A stretch of 64,000 bases of DNA from Physcomitrium patens (GCF_000002425.4 NC_037274.1:406937-470936), one strand, 5' to 3'; shown: positions 21,151-32,164, numbered from the stretch's first letter. A program made the numbers and translations. The notes: a model not told the origin generated them from the letters alone.

Positions 21151-21447
21151 CATTCTGTGATAAACTATAGATTGGTCCGAATGGTAGTTGAGTTCCTTCT
21201 TGTAGATCAATTGAACAATCATAAGGTCGATACTCAGGAAGAATATCTATATTTTTTTTTTAAAAACGTCTTGGAATTCTTAATATTGCTTGGGAATACC
21301 ACTTCACGTTGTTTTACCATTAGAAATGGGTGTAGCATATATAGCAAAAGATGATCCTTCTTTTGCAGCATGCATAAAAGCTTTTTCATCTATTAGTAAA
21401 GATTTGGATGTATTGGACTTACATACTTCTACTTTGCTAATGCAATC

Positions 21448-21873
21448 TTAGATTATACTATCAAGAAAGTTAAGGTTACGAGAAATCCAAACTATTTGAG
21501 GGTTATATTTTTCTAGCCATGATAATCCTAAAATAAATAGATTAGAGGGAGATTTTATTACTTTAAATACTACTATGCTTTTATCATCTTTAATTGCTAT
21601 ATCTAAAGGAATATTTTCATGGATAAAATTTCTAAAAGACAGCGAATGACCATCTATGACTTCTATATGTACGGATTTAATTTTCTTCACTAAAGGTATT
21701 TTTTGATTTTTAGCAAAATCTTCGTCTATAAAACATGTCGAGGCTCCTAAATCTAATAAGGCAAAGATTTTGTAATTATTAGGTCCTAAATATACTTCTA
21801 TTATAAAACAAGATGAGGGATCTGAAGAGACGATAGAACCTTTACTAGGTGTTGCATATGATTCCAGTCGCAT
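21448..21873 (-). pseudogene. Element D protease
   Basis: Open for 141 codons: FALLDLGASTCFIDEDFAK (active site DLG where relatives have DSG), then VEVIDGHSLSF and NLFILGLSWLEKYNPQIVWI. The LLDSGAS...F-x-E-x-F-A-x...VIDG and ILGLSWLEK-x-NP-x-I-D-W pattern is that of sushi/Tf1-group proteases. It is read in the -1 frame relative to gag. Confidence 0.85.
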
Positions 21874-21887
21874 GGTCTCTATTGTAG

Positions 21888-22913
21888 CTAGAGAAACTCA
21901 TTTTTTGACACACTATCTTCTTTCATAATTGTACTCCTCATTTTATAATTGTGTTGCTTCTTTGGACAATATTGAGCAGTGTCCTTAGCTTCTCCATAAT
22001 ATAAAGACAATCTCTTTTGGTGACGTTGAATCTTTTCTTGCTTCGTGAGAGGTTTAAAATATATCATATCAATTTACATTGGTTCTGATTTTGACAAATA
22101 CGTTTTAAAAAACATGGGAGCTGTCGCCATTACTTAATTTGTTCCTCTTCAATCAAATCTTTGTTCTTGATACCTTTCAAATAAATAATTGTCGCATGCA
22201 ATGGCTTGAGTAATAAATTATTTCAAAGATTCTACTTTTGGCATTGTTAATAAAAAATCTTTGATGCTATCCTTCAATCCATATCAAAATTAATTGATAA
22301 GTGCTTTGTCATTCCAGTCCACATTGGAAGCAAGATTTTGAAATTCGGAAGCATATATAGTGGGTGATCATGATCCTTGTTATAAGGATAGAAGCTTGGT
22401 CTCTGTTACTCGTTCTCAATCACTTTCTTTGAATGTGGCCGTAAATACTTCTAGAAATGAATTCAAATCGTAAAGGAGTCATGAATGTTTTTCCATTAAA
22501 GCTGCAAATCAAGAGAGAGCACTTCCTAATAGTAGTCTGCCTATAAATCCGACTTGGATAAATCCATGAAGATATTGGAAAGGATGCAACTTTAGATAAA
22601 GCTTGATTTGTTACAAAAATCCTCGAAATTTTGATCTTGTTCCATCAAACTTCTCAGACATACTAATCCTTGTCCATGTCATACTTATAGAAGCAAAACT
22701 CCCTAGATTTGATTATGACGTTGATCTACTTGCTTCTTTCAACTTCACAACTTCTTGTCACAGACTCTGAACTTTTTTCATAGGCGTAGGCATAGTACTT
22801 CCATGATTTATGTTGGAAATACATGAGATTTCCATTCTTAGAGTGTTGACAAGCTCATGAAGATCTCCTATAGTTGCAAATCTATTCTCACTTCCATTAA
22901 AAGTGGCATCCAT
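21888..22913 (-). pseudogene. Element D gag
   Basis: From ATG at 22913 (MDATFNGSENRFATIGDLHE): N-terminal coiled segment, then capsid FRGFL, KLHPFQY, GFIGRLLLGSALS, LNSFLEVF, then a knuckle remnant LYYGEAKDTAQYC, one Cys lost. It ends at TAG (21888-21890), shortly after the A-AAA-AAT heptamer. Several stops (Gln to TAA, Trp to TGA) interrupt it. The capsid pattern with L-x-W-F-A-P-L and the D-N-R-L ending seen in relatives is that of sushi/Tf1-type gag rather than typical angiosperm chromoviruses. Confidence 0.8.
21900..21906 (-). promoter_or_regulatory. Probable -1 frameshift heptamer, element D gag/protease
   Basis: The gag frame reads TCA AAA AAT GAG TTT CTC TAG. A-AAA-AAT has the X-XXY-YYZ form. 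The protease frame is -1 relative to gag and is entered here before the gag stop. Equivalent positions in E (G-GAA-AAC, 35168-35174) and F (A-GAA-AAC, 54956-54962) suggest an ancestral A-AAA-AAC. Confidence 0.55.
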
Positions 22914-22960
22914 AATCTTTCTTTCTATAGACAATTCAAACGAATTTAAAAGTTAAATTA

Positions 22961-23150
22961 GAGGAGGGTAATCCGCAACCTCTAAAAAAAAATCCCACAA
23001 AGAGGGATAATCCACTCTCTTTAAAGAAAAGATCAGTGTTAGAAAAGAAGATTTTTTGTTTAAAGGTGGATAGTCCACAACCTTCAAAATACAATAATAG
23101 AAGTAGAGTAATTCACTCACTTTTAGAACAAGACACAAAAAATATGTTAG
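22961..23150 (-). promoter_or_regulatory. Element D leader with four GGATTACC-like motifs
   Basis: Minus-strand motifs GCGGATTACCC, GTGGATTATCC, GTGGACTATCC and GTGAATTACTC are centred near 22973, 23009, 23072 and 23110. E and F leaders have four corresponding motifs. The intervening frame spells repeated V-x-D-Y-P-P/S-L in both D (22953-23162) and E (33874-34080). Function unknown: packaging signal, translational control or a short upstream ORF. Confidence 0.6.
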
Positions 23151-23162
23151 CACTCTTGTCAA
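23151..23162 (-). promoter_or_regulatory. Element D self-complementary primer site
   Basis: Minus strand TTGACAAGAGTG begins 2 nt after the LTR end. It is a perfect 12-nt complement of CACTCTTGTCAA at 23330-23341, which lies 30 nt downstream of the first T of the TATA box. There is no TGG tRNA-type site. This is the layout of self-priming Tf1. Confidence 0.85.
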
Positions 23163-23164
23163 AT

Positions 23165-23712
23165 TATCAAGGATATGAATCTTGAAGAAAAGAAATCCTC
23201 AATACAATCTTCTATTACTGAAGAAAATTAAAAAGTCACTCAAAAGATGATGTAATATTAATTAGAATGGCTATTGCCAAAAATAAGAAGACTAGAAAGT
23301 CTTGAAACAAGACTAAGACTAGAAAGGTGTTGACAAGAGTGAAGAAGGCTTCACTCTTGCCTCCATATATACTATCTAACTAAGAGCCACGTGGCGATGT
23401 CCTATAGGACCTGCAACATGTGTTGATTTTGCTAGCCACATGTCTTATCTTGTAAGGCAAGTTATCTATGTATGAGCCACGTAATTGGCTTGTTCCACAA
23501 GCTAATATACGAAGGTAACTTATTCTACAAGTTATCAATACATGGTTAGCTTTTTGGCCAAGTTTCTAACCTATGAACAAATCTAAAGTCAAAACTATAT
23601 CTATGAAGCTTCTAGGAAGCTTCACTAGAAGACTTTATGAAATTATTATATTTTACCTACTTCTACTTAATCATATAAGTAACTATTGAGGTAAATATAT
23701 ATGTCTATGATA
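23165..23712 (-). repeat. Element D 5' LTR
   Basis: 548-bp LTR, minus strand TATCATAGACATA to CCTTGATA (TATC/GATA ends, where other copies have TGTC/GACA). U3 carries two GAAGCTTC palindromes (23605-23612, 23616-23623). TATATAT runs 23371 to 23365, and the predicted start of transcription falls within the 26-bp palindrome 23334-23359. Assigned by alignment with LTRs of E, G and H. Confidence 0.85.
23365..23371 (-). promoter_or_regulatory. Element D TATA box
   Basis: TATATAT followed by GGAGGCAAGAGTGAAG. The same TATA-to-primer spacing of 30 nt occurs in the LTRs at 30127, 39245, 47556 and 59479, and 31 nt in F. Confidence 0.75.
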
Positions 23713-23749
23713 GGTGATGTGAGATAGAATAATTGTCTTGATTTTTTTT

Positions 23750-24900
23750 TTGTACAGATTTGTAGTCTCCTAGCTCTTGAGTTGTGGTGCCAAAGATTAA
23801 CAGTATGGAGTCTAAATCTAGCTTTAGCTTATTTAAGATATTTTGTAGTTCTATCTAACCCAATGTTACACAATAGATTAGTCTAAGTTATGGATTGACT
23901 TGTATGAATTGCTCATTATCTTTCCAACGTGACTTTAGGAGTTATTTGAGGTTTTAAAGGGCTTGTACTACAAAGTTGTTTAGTATTGTTATGAACTCCA
24001 TATCTTCACTTGCAATTGTCTCCTTTGGGATGTGGTCTTAAGATGTGGGTATTGTTGTTGGTGAGCAAGGTATGTGTTGTAGTTGATTTAAAGATTCATA
24101 TTCACGTGCAAAAAGAATAGAATATGATTATTTCATAATTAGATGGCCGTCTACTACAGGTTGTGTCACATCAATGATTGCACGCTAAAGAATATGTGTT
24201 GTCTTTCCAGTGTCTTTCTGTATTTGATGATCTCTTATATGAATATTTTGTGTTATTGTTTGTTTTGTCCCTTGTAGCCTAATTTCACTCACATATGGCC
24301 GTGCGAGGTCCTTATTGTATAATTTGTAATGTCTCGTGGTTGTGTCGTCTGAATTTGTGTCTAAGAAGTAGAGTACTTGGATTTAGAAGGTGCCCATTGA
24401 TGCCCTTGCAATTGTTCCCAGGCTATTGTATCTATCTTCTATGCTGTTATAATTCAAGGGGTTCTGATAAGTCATGACCTCTGGCTGGAATTGTTCTTTA
24501 TTTTGTTAGTCTATTGTGGATTCTTCTCTAGCTATCGCATCTTTTGTCTTGCGGTCATTGTTGTGGTCACCTTCTCATTGTCATATCTCAGCAATATTTT
24601 CTAAGTGGGATTCTCTTCTGTATCGTTAGTCCATTATGTGAATCCCTCATGGTGATGCAGCCAAAGTTGTCTATGTTCTAATCTAGTATTATTTTTTTTG
24701 GTATTGATGTGGTACTAGGTCCTATGTGCGATGGTTTTGTAGATCTATTCTCTCAAAATTTCTAGCGGTACTATTTCTTATAATGGTGGTTTTTTTTGAT
24801 GCCTAAGGCAAACTATGATTTGACTTCAAAAACCCTCTAGGCATGTTCAATATACTCTGGTGGTAACCATATCAAAAAATTCTAACATCTTTGGCTGCAC
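23750..24900 (-). pseudogene. Unassigned degenerate reading frame
   Basis: One minus-strand frame is unusually open through about 24580-24250 and onward. It reads ESHLENIAEI, stops, EEST, EQFQPEVMTYQNPLNYNSIE, YNSLGTIARASMGTF, LYFLDTNSDDTTTRHYKLYN and KDLARPYVSEIRLQGTKQTI. Stops are at codons one transition from Gln or Trp. No family recognised; a retrotransposon gag or accessory ORF is possible. No LTRs or ends were assigned. Confidence 0.3.
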
Positions 24901-24934
24901 AAATTTGATCAGAGTATGCTTCTAGTTTCTCTAA

Positions 24935-26420
24935 GAAATTATTTAAAAATTAAGCCATAATTTAAATTTTAATTCAATCATTAGTTGTTATTGATAAAAT
25001 ACCAAGTTATTAATCAAATCTTCTAATCATTATTGACATTTACAATGATAATTCACTCATTAGATTTCATGCAAAACAATTATTTCTTTTAATTCTAATT
25101 ATATAATTTAATTTCAAATAATTTCTTTTCTTTTTTTTCTTTTTTATTAGGCTATTTTTATTTTATTTTATTTTTATTTATTTTATTTTTTTATTTTATT
25201 TTATTTTATTTTATTATTATTTTTTAAATATATAAATTATGACTTCTTAAATAATTGGTGGTAAGAGTAATTAATTAAATTATTATTATTAATCCATAGT
25301 AAAAGTAAAATCTTAAGTAAAAATTAAAAGTTTAAGTTTTAACAAATTGAAAATAAAAAATAAAATTACCGATTAAGTAAAAAGTTTAAAGTAATAAGTA
25401 AAAGTTAAAGTTCAAGTTTACATATGGAAGTTACGAGTTACTGTAAAAATAAAAGAAAAAATAAAAACTAAGAAGGATGAAGAGAAGGCACCTTGATGAC
25501 GACCAAGAATTTAGGGCAGCAACTCCCTTCTACTCCAAAATTGGCCAACCATTTGTATCAGCTTCAATTTTGACGATTTTTACTTGGTTGGAAACCTAAC
25601 TTGAAGGCGCTCCTGCTCCAAGAAACTAAGTGGCAATCCAATACGTGAGGCGTGCGCAATGTTCCTTCAAAGTTGAATAACTGAGACCGCCACTGCAGCT
25701 TACCACCCTTCACTCCAAAATGCACCAAAAATTCGGATCTGCTTCAAACGTAATCAAACTTACGCCATTGAAAGCTCAACTTGTATGAGCTCTAATTCTT
25801 AAAATATCAGAATGTTTTAAGTAAACAGCACTGTGAAATGTCTTTTCAAAGACTAGTGACCCAAACTGCCAAGGCAGCCAACTCCCTTGCACTCAAATAT
25901 TCACAAAAAATTTGTTTTAGCTCCAAATTGAGCAAGTTTGAGCTTGTTGGAAAGCTGACAGTAAGAGGTATGTGCTCAAAACAATTCAATACAAATATTA
26001 AAAGGATCAAAGTCTTATTAGGAAAAATCCTATGCCCTTCAAACCTACTTATCTATAGAAGTATTTGGAAACCACTAATTCTAAGGAAGTGCCTTCTAAA
26101 CCACAATAAGCACCACCCACAATACAAAATCAATGATCACACATTCAAAAGGTGCATAATGAGCATTAGGATCCAAAATGAAATTGGAATTAGGATTTTA
26201 GGCCAAGATTTGGCATGGCTTCATCCTTCATCAAAAAAGAGAGAGAGAGAGGGCTTGAAAAACCAAGCCACTTTTATACTATTGAGTGGTGGCTTGTAGG
26301 AGGGTGGCTACATCTCCACCCTTTATTTCTAAGATTCCTAATGAAGATCTATGGCCTTCATTCATCTAAGAGCTAATCCTGTCACTATGATTAATAGATT
26401 TTGTAAATAGTCAAAAAAAC
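24935..26420. repeat. Left arm of ~1.5 kb inverted repeat
   Basis: Aligns by eye with the reverse complement of 32165-33705 through several landmarks: AAAATACCAAGTTATTAATC, GAAGTTAC.AGTTACTGTAAA, ATGTCTTTTCAAAG and CTAAGATTCCTAATG.AGATC. Divergence is substantial, including different-length AT-rich runs at 25120-25230. Open frames such as 25838-26299 are not supported as genes. Probably two opposed copies of a long LTR. Confidence 0.75.
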
Positions 26421-28061
26421 ATTTTTTTTGTAAATCTAACTTCCCAAATGTATTTCAAACACCCTTTTATGCTAAGATTAACTACTCAACTTTCCCAATC
26501 TACATTCATATGCAATTTTTATGAACTTTTTATCTCCAAGAGTTTTAGTAATTATTGAAAATTCCTTCAAAAATGACATCTTCATGGCTCCACTTTTAAT
26601 TTGGTGGAGAGGTGCTGATCTTGTTTTCTTCACTCCATGAGGCAAATCCAATGCTGCTATTGCATTTGGAAGGCTTCTATTAATTAGAAAAGCCACCTTG
26701 TTGCTTGAATTTGTTGAATTGGGAGAAAAACTTCAAATTGCCCTTGCTAATTTTTACTACAATCTTTTTTAGAAGATTATGATTTTAATTCATTCTAAAT
26801 CATATGAGATGATTGTAAGTGAATTCATAGGCTCTCAATAAATTCTTGTAGCAATAACTATAATTTCTAAATTACTAAAACTAATTAATTTGTTATTCTA
26901 ATTTTTTAAAGTCTGTAATTTTGGTCCCAATTTAAAGAATTAGGTTAAGATTTATACCATCAAAGGTTATAACTCTCAAAATTCTACAAAATTAGATTTT
27001 ACTTATATAAATCATGATCTAACTTATTCAATTACCACAAAATATGAGAAAAAATATAAAATTTAATCTTAGAACATAATTTAAAGCTCACAATGATGTT
27101 CCTAAAAAAGCGGATATGGATGCAGTTCCAATTTTCACAGAGCCCCCTCTTTTTCCTTTCCATTCTCTCTACTCTCTCTAACCGCTCTTATATGTGAGCT
27201 ACACCTATGAAGAATTTCTCCTCAATCATTGTGGCAGGACATTAAATACAATGATTCATTTTAATACATTACAAAAAATGCCATTTTTCTTAGACAATCC
27301 ATCTTTTTTAATATTCATTCTTGTAGAAAAAATTTATTAGTGCTACTATAAAATCAAGTAAAAAAAATATTTTAAATTATATTAAACAATAAAATTTTTA
27401 GAAAAATCTATAAGATTAAAAATATAGATTGAAAAAATTCTTTAAAAAATTCTTATATTTGAATCCATTAATATTTTAAAAATAAGCTCTAATTTCTTCT
27501 TAACAACATTATTGTGTTGTAGGAAAGTTACGTCATACTTGAAAAGTATACAATTTTTTTAATTAACTAATTTTTTAAAAAATAATTTTAAATAAAAAGA
27601 TATATTATTTTTTAAAAATTATAATAATTATAATGATTTTTTATTATATTTTATTTTGAATTTTAGGAATAAGAATATTTATTAATTTATATAAATAACT
27701 TCTTAAAAAATCTAAAGTCAATAGAAATTTTTATCTTAATAGTTTAAAGATGTAGTTCCTTTGGTTTTAATAGGACATCTAATTTGTAATTAAGAATTTT
27801 ATTTATTTTTTTTGGAAAAAAAAAAAAAAAAAAAAAAAAAACATTTGTACAATGCATTTAATTAGCTTTAATGATTTTAAGTCAATAAAACATGTTAAAA
27901 TATAAGTTTTAACAAAGATGTGTTCTAATAGGTTTGATAACAATCTAAGATACATCGACATAATTTTTTTATTTTGGATATTTTGAGTGACTTTGGAATT
28001 AGAAATCAACAAGAAAACACTGATGATGATTTTTGGAATTACATTGATATGATATCTAGAA
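26421..28061. other. AT-rich stretch without recognisable gene
   Basis: No coding, RNA or element structure identified on either strand. It contains a CT-rich patch (27144-27190) and an A-run at about 27820-27841. The short minus frame 26478-26696 lacks any recognised motif. Confidence 0.5.
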
Positions 28062-29180
28062 TTACATGTTGATGAAATTTAAGATGCAATAGATTATATT
28101 TAATATATATTTTGATTTTTATTTCTTTTGAAGGTAATTGATAGATTTTCTTAGCCATTGATAATATTCCATACTAAGAGGAAAAATCACCTTGATATTT
28201 AATCATTTTTGAAGCCTTTAAAACTTCTTTCAAACAAAATATTTAGAACACCATCACAAGTAGTTTTCTTTTTTAATAATATCAACAAACATCAAGAGTT
28301 TCTTTCAAAGTTGTAATATCAAACATGTTATATCTTACTATCTATTCAAAGAAGAATATGTTGTTCTTAATTAACTTCATCTTTATTATATTGTCTTAAA
28401 AATTGTGACAATCTCAATGCATCATATAATAACTTAACAAAGAATAGCTCTTAATTTAAATTTTCTTGTTGTTGATTCTCCATTTCCTTAGTGCCACAAA
28501 TAAATAAAAATTATAAAAAAATAAAGAAGATAGAATGCAATCTCTACTAAATTTTATTTCTTTTGTAGCAATAATTACTTGATTCTTCATCTTAATTTTG
28601 ATAGACATCGTCAATGCAAAGCATCAACCTTCTTTTGTGTATTTGCAAGATTCTTCGATAGTTCCTATGTATATTCATTGACATCATATCCATACCAATG
28701 TACAAACTATTCTAACCTATTTTGGTGTTGCCTTAAATCTGATACTTTTTTTACTTCAAATACTTGATTATTATCTAATTCTATAAAAAGAAGTGGTATT
28801 TATCTTTTTTTAGATATATCTACTATCTTGTTGGACTTAAAAAATGATATATAGATTATATAATGGATTTTTATAGACTTCAATAGATATAATTAATATA
28901 CAAGTTGATTGATTTATTCACAAATACAAAATAGTCTAAGTTTATGATAATCTAATTTATCAAAAAGACAATTAGCCTTGATATTACAACAAATTAATCA
29001 TATCTTTTTGTACATATAAAATGAAGGTTATTCTTTATAATAGACTTTTGAATTGATCTTTTGTCATTTTTGAGCTTCATTTGATTGTATCTTTATTGTT
29101 GCATATAGTTTTGATAAAAAAAATTACAAATCTTTTGCCACATGATTATCAACTTTTAAAAAGTAAAAAATATCAAATTG
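28062..29180 (-). pseudogene. D-family 3' fragment: ORF3, chromodomain region, integrase tail
   Basis: Closely collinear with the minus-strand 3' part of element G (60061-61170). 28062-28493 corresponds to ORF3, with its ATG still at 28493. 28494-28800 matches the chromodomain tail and 28800-29180 the integrase C-terminal region. It stops at the MITE-like element. It is strongly decayed with many indels; there is no LTR on its left side. Confidence 0.65.
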
Positions 29181-29189
29181 TAGATATTT

Positions 29190-29453
29190 TTATCAAAAAC
29201 ACTGATATTCTTAATATTGACTTAGAATATTCTTAATATTGACTTAGATGATAATCATAATTAGCATAAAATTATGTTTTTTGAAAAAAAACATGTAATA
29301 TGTTATTTTATTAAATTCAAATGCTTCTAAGCATTTTGCAAAAAAATGATCAACTATAATCATTTACACCATACTTATTTCTAATGGTAGAAAGACTACA
29401 ACATTCTAAGTCAATATTAAGAATATCAGTGTTTTTGTTAAAAAAAAATATAG
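29190..29453. mobile_element. MITE-like element with ~45-bp inverted termini
   Basis: TTTTATCAAAAACACTGATA, continuing through TTCTTAATATTGACTTAGAA, at 29190-29230 is repeated inverted at about 29404-29453. The outer flank TAGATAT is directly repeated on both sides (29182-29188, 29454-29460), a plausible 7-bp target duplication. The AT-rich core has no ORF. The left terminus contains an extra partial copy of ATTCTTAATATTGACTTAG. Confidence 0.6.
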
Positions 29454-29467
29454 ATATCTTTTAAAAG

Positions 29468-30080
29468 CATCATCGATGTGATTGTTCAATTAATCTCTAA
29501 GAAGGAACTCAATCGCCATTTGAACCAATTTATAGATTATTACAAAATAAGCTGGTTGCACTTAATGAATATAATGACAAAAACTTGGCTAAAAACTTTA
29601 TACACCATTCAAAATCTCTAATTGGTGCTCTTATTATATTTGTGAAGAAAAAAAAGAAATTATAAGAAATATGTATAGATTACTGAAAACTCAACAAGAT
29701 CACCATGAAAAATTTATATTCTTTATCTTTGATTTCAAGACTTCTTGATTAACTCAATTAACCAAATATTTTAATAAAAATAGATCTATAAAAATCACAC
29801 CTTTTAATATGCATTAAAAAAAGAGATAAATAGAAGATTATATTTTAAATCAAATATAATTATTTCTAATATAATTTCATGCCTTTTAGACTCATAAATA
29901 CACCAATTTCTTTTTAATATCTAATAAATAATATTTTTTGAGATTTTTTTGATGATTTTGTTATATATTATTTAAATAATATTCTAATATATTCTAAGAA
30001 TACAAAAGAGCATAAACTTCATATTTATTGTGTGTTATAAAAATTTAGAGATGCAAGACTATACATTATTGAGGTAGGAG
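29468..30080 (+). pseudogene. D-family RT fragment in opposite orientation
   Basis: + strand reads [43 protein letters not shown] and further decayed RT motifs to about 30080. It corresponds to the linker between protease and RT plus the RT start of E (35840-36450). It abuts minus-strand integrase/ORF3 sequence across the MITE, so an inversion or independent insertion occurred here. Confidence 0.65.
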
Positions 30081-30126
30081 TATTTAGCTTTAGAAAAGCA
30101 TATAGTCCTAAAATTAAATAAGGCTT

Positions 30127-30673
30127 TGTCAAAGACAAGAACTCGATGAAAGCAAATAATCAAATGAGGCTCTCTCAAAGAAATATGACAAAATTAAAAT
30201 AGAGAAGTATGTGTAATAAAAAAGAAATTAGAATGGCTTTTGTCAAAGATAAGGAAACTGGAGACTCTTAAAACTAAACTAGAAGTAAGAAAGGAATTGA
30301 CAAGAGTGCAAAAGGCTTTATTCTTGCCTTTATATATACTATCTATTGAGGATTTATGTGGCAACATTCTATGAACCTCCAAAAATGTATTGATTTTGCA
30401 TAACATATATTTTAACTTACAAGACAAGTTTTCTATATGGATGCCACAAAATTAGCTTGTTTTACAAGCTACTAACACATATGGTACGTGGTTAGCTTAT
30501 TGACAAAGTTTCTAATCTACTAATCAATTATAAATACATGTAAAGTCAAAAAAACATCTAGAAATATTTTAAGAAACTTCTCTAGAAGATATTATGAAAT
30601 TAATCTACTTATACTTACTTCTACCTATTCATATTACTTAAATAATAATTACAGTGGATATATATCCATGATA
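30127..30673 (-). repeat. Element H LTR
   Basis: 547 bp; minus strand TATCATGGATATATA to TTGACA. TATATATA starts at 30338 and CACTCTTGTCAA sits at 30308-30297, 30 nt downstream, identical to the D self-primer. A GAAACTTC motif is at 30573-30580. Confidence 0.8.
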
Positions 30674-30714
30674 TTACTCCTCCTTCTAGAAACAAGTTCT
30701 ATGAGGAGCGGTGA

Positions 30715-31137
30715 TCATATGTTGAAGAAGTCTAAGATGTGGAAAATTATATTTGCTACATATTCTAATCTTTGTTTTCTTCAAAGGTAATTAATAGATC
30801 CTCTCAACCATGGGTAATGTCCTATTCTAAGGCAAGAAGACAACCCTATGATTTGATTATTATTGAAACCTTGAAAACTTTCTTCAAACAAAATATTTGT
30901 AACACCATCAAGAGTTGTATCTACCTCTAATAAAATCACCAAATATTGAGAGTTTTTTCCTAGATCATGATACCAAATGGATTCTATTTTTCCATCTATT
31001 TGAAAAAGAACATATTGTTCTTGAAGATCTTCATTCCTATTATATCATCTTAAAGACTATGATAATTACAATGTCTTATCCGGTAAGTCAACAAATGATG
31101 ATTCTTAAGTTAAAATAGCTAATTATTGATTCTCTAT
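30715..31137 (-). pseudogene. ORF3 copy of element H
   Basis: Exactly 423 bp between the aligned start (ATG changed to ATA at 31137) and the TGA at 30715-30717, the same length as the E and G copies. Internal stops are present. It shows that ORF3 is a regular component of the family. Confidence 0.6.
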
Positions 31138-31345
31138 CTCTTTAATGCCACAATTATACAAAAACTACAAACAAGGATAGGAGATAGAATGTAATTTTTT
31201 CTAAATTGTGTTTCTCTCATAACCAAGGTTTGTTATCTTTCATCTTAGATTTGATGGATGTTGTTAATAAAAAACTTTGACCTTCTGTACTACATTTGTA
31301 AGATTTTTTGCTCGCTCCCATGTGTATTGTTATATTACATGTTGT

Positions 31346-32164
31346 CTTGTTTGGAAATACATAGGACATATGACTATTGAAGGTGAAGTCGTATTTTATA
31401 AATATTTAAGAAATCCTAATAGATTTCACTTATATAAGAAGAATGCAATTCGAATTTTAATTCAAAAGTCCTTAAAGCTAGTGAAAAGTGTTCAAAAACA
31501 CTGTTTTCAGTAATCACGATCATACATAAATTCCAATTACCTTACTACTTTCATAATTAAGAAATTTTGATTTCTCTTTACAAGTCCTAATCCTAGTTAG
31601 TGAGCTTTGGCAAGTTGTAACTCCTTATTTGATCATCTACTTGGTACAAAATTTTGCATATAAATACCATTATAAATCTTATATATATATAAAAAAAAAA
31701 TCAATTCAATCCAAATTATAGATTGTGAGAAAAAGTCCAAAAACCACACTAATGTCACTTGGGCACCAACTTGAAAGTTGATGCAAATGTTCCAATAGCA
31801 ATTTCTTCTTACCAATTGTTAACTTCAACTCAAAATTAATGAATAGCTTAATATTGCAGTGTTTTAATACCATGCCAAATTTCACCTTGATCAAACTAGT
31901 AGATCTTTATATATTATAGAAATCCTATGTAATCCCAAACTGCCAATTTCTAATACCTTCTTATATCAAAATCCAAATATCTCTCAATTACACTATTAGA
32001 TTGATCCAAAATTTTAAACATACATAGCACATCTAATCAACTAATTACTATCAAATTTTAAACTATAGATGTGACATCAATTGCACAAACTAGCCTAGAG
32101 TGCTAACTCTAATTGTATTACATGAATTCCAAATCACTAATACAAACCTAATACAAAAATAAAA
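31346..32164. repeat. Non-coding, LTR-like sequence
   Basis: 31640-32050 in reverse resembles 7600-7930. 31346-31640 has no assignment. Small open frames here lack motifs. Confidence 0.4.

Larger units (their letters stand above)
18777..23712 (-). mobile_element. Ty3/gypsy chromovirus-like element D (3' end missing)
   Basis: Minus-strand element of the E/F/G group: 5' LTR (23165-23712), self-complementary primer site, leader, gag, protease, RT, RNase H and integrase. It breaks off at 18777-18790 within the integrase linker, so chromodomain, ORF3, polypurine tract and 3' LTR are absent. Stops are frequent in gag and the catalytic RT motif is altered. The right-hand target duplication cannot be tested. 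Confidence 0.9.
30127..31345 (-). mobile_element. Truncated D-family element H (3' LTR, ORF3, chromodomain tail)
   Basis: Minus-strand 3' end: LTR 30127-30673, purine tract TTCTAGAAGGAGGAG, ORF3 30715-31137 and the start of the chromodomain to about 31345, where similarity to G stops. No other part is present. Confidence 0.8.

Noticed and set aside
23365-23712. Element D primer site as an ordinary tRNA site
   Set aside because: There is no TGG start after the LTR and the site matches the element's own R region over 12 nt.
25838-26299. 153-codon plus frame and the similar start at 32758 (minus)
   Set aside because: Similarity is explained by the inverted repeat pair; the frames diverge quickly and show no domain.
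29200-29460. Possible short CRISPR-like repeats (ATTCTTAATATTGACTTAG repeated)
   Set aside because: Only a local duplication inside an inverted terminus; no spacer array, and the DNA is eukaryotic.
31277-31513. Host gene fragment at 31277-31513
   Set aside because: The first part is the D-family chromodomain tail in antisense; the rest has no recognisable motif.
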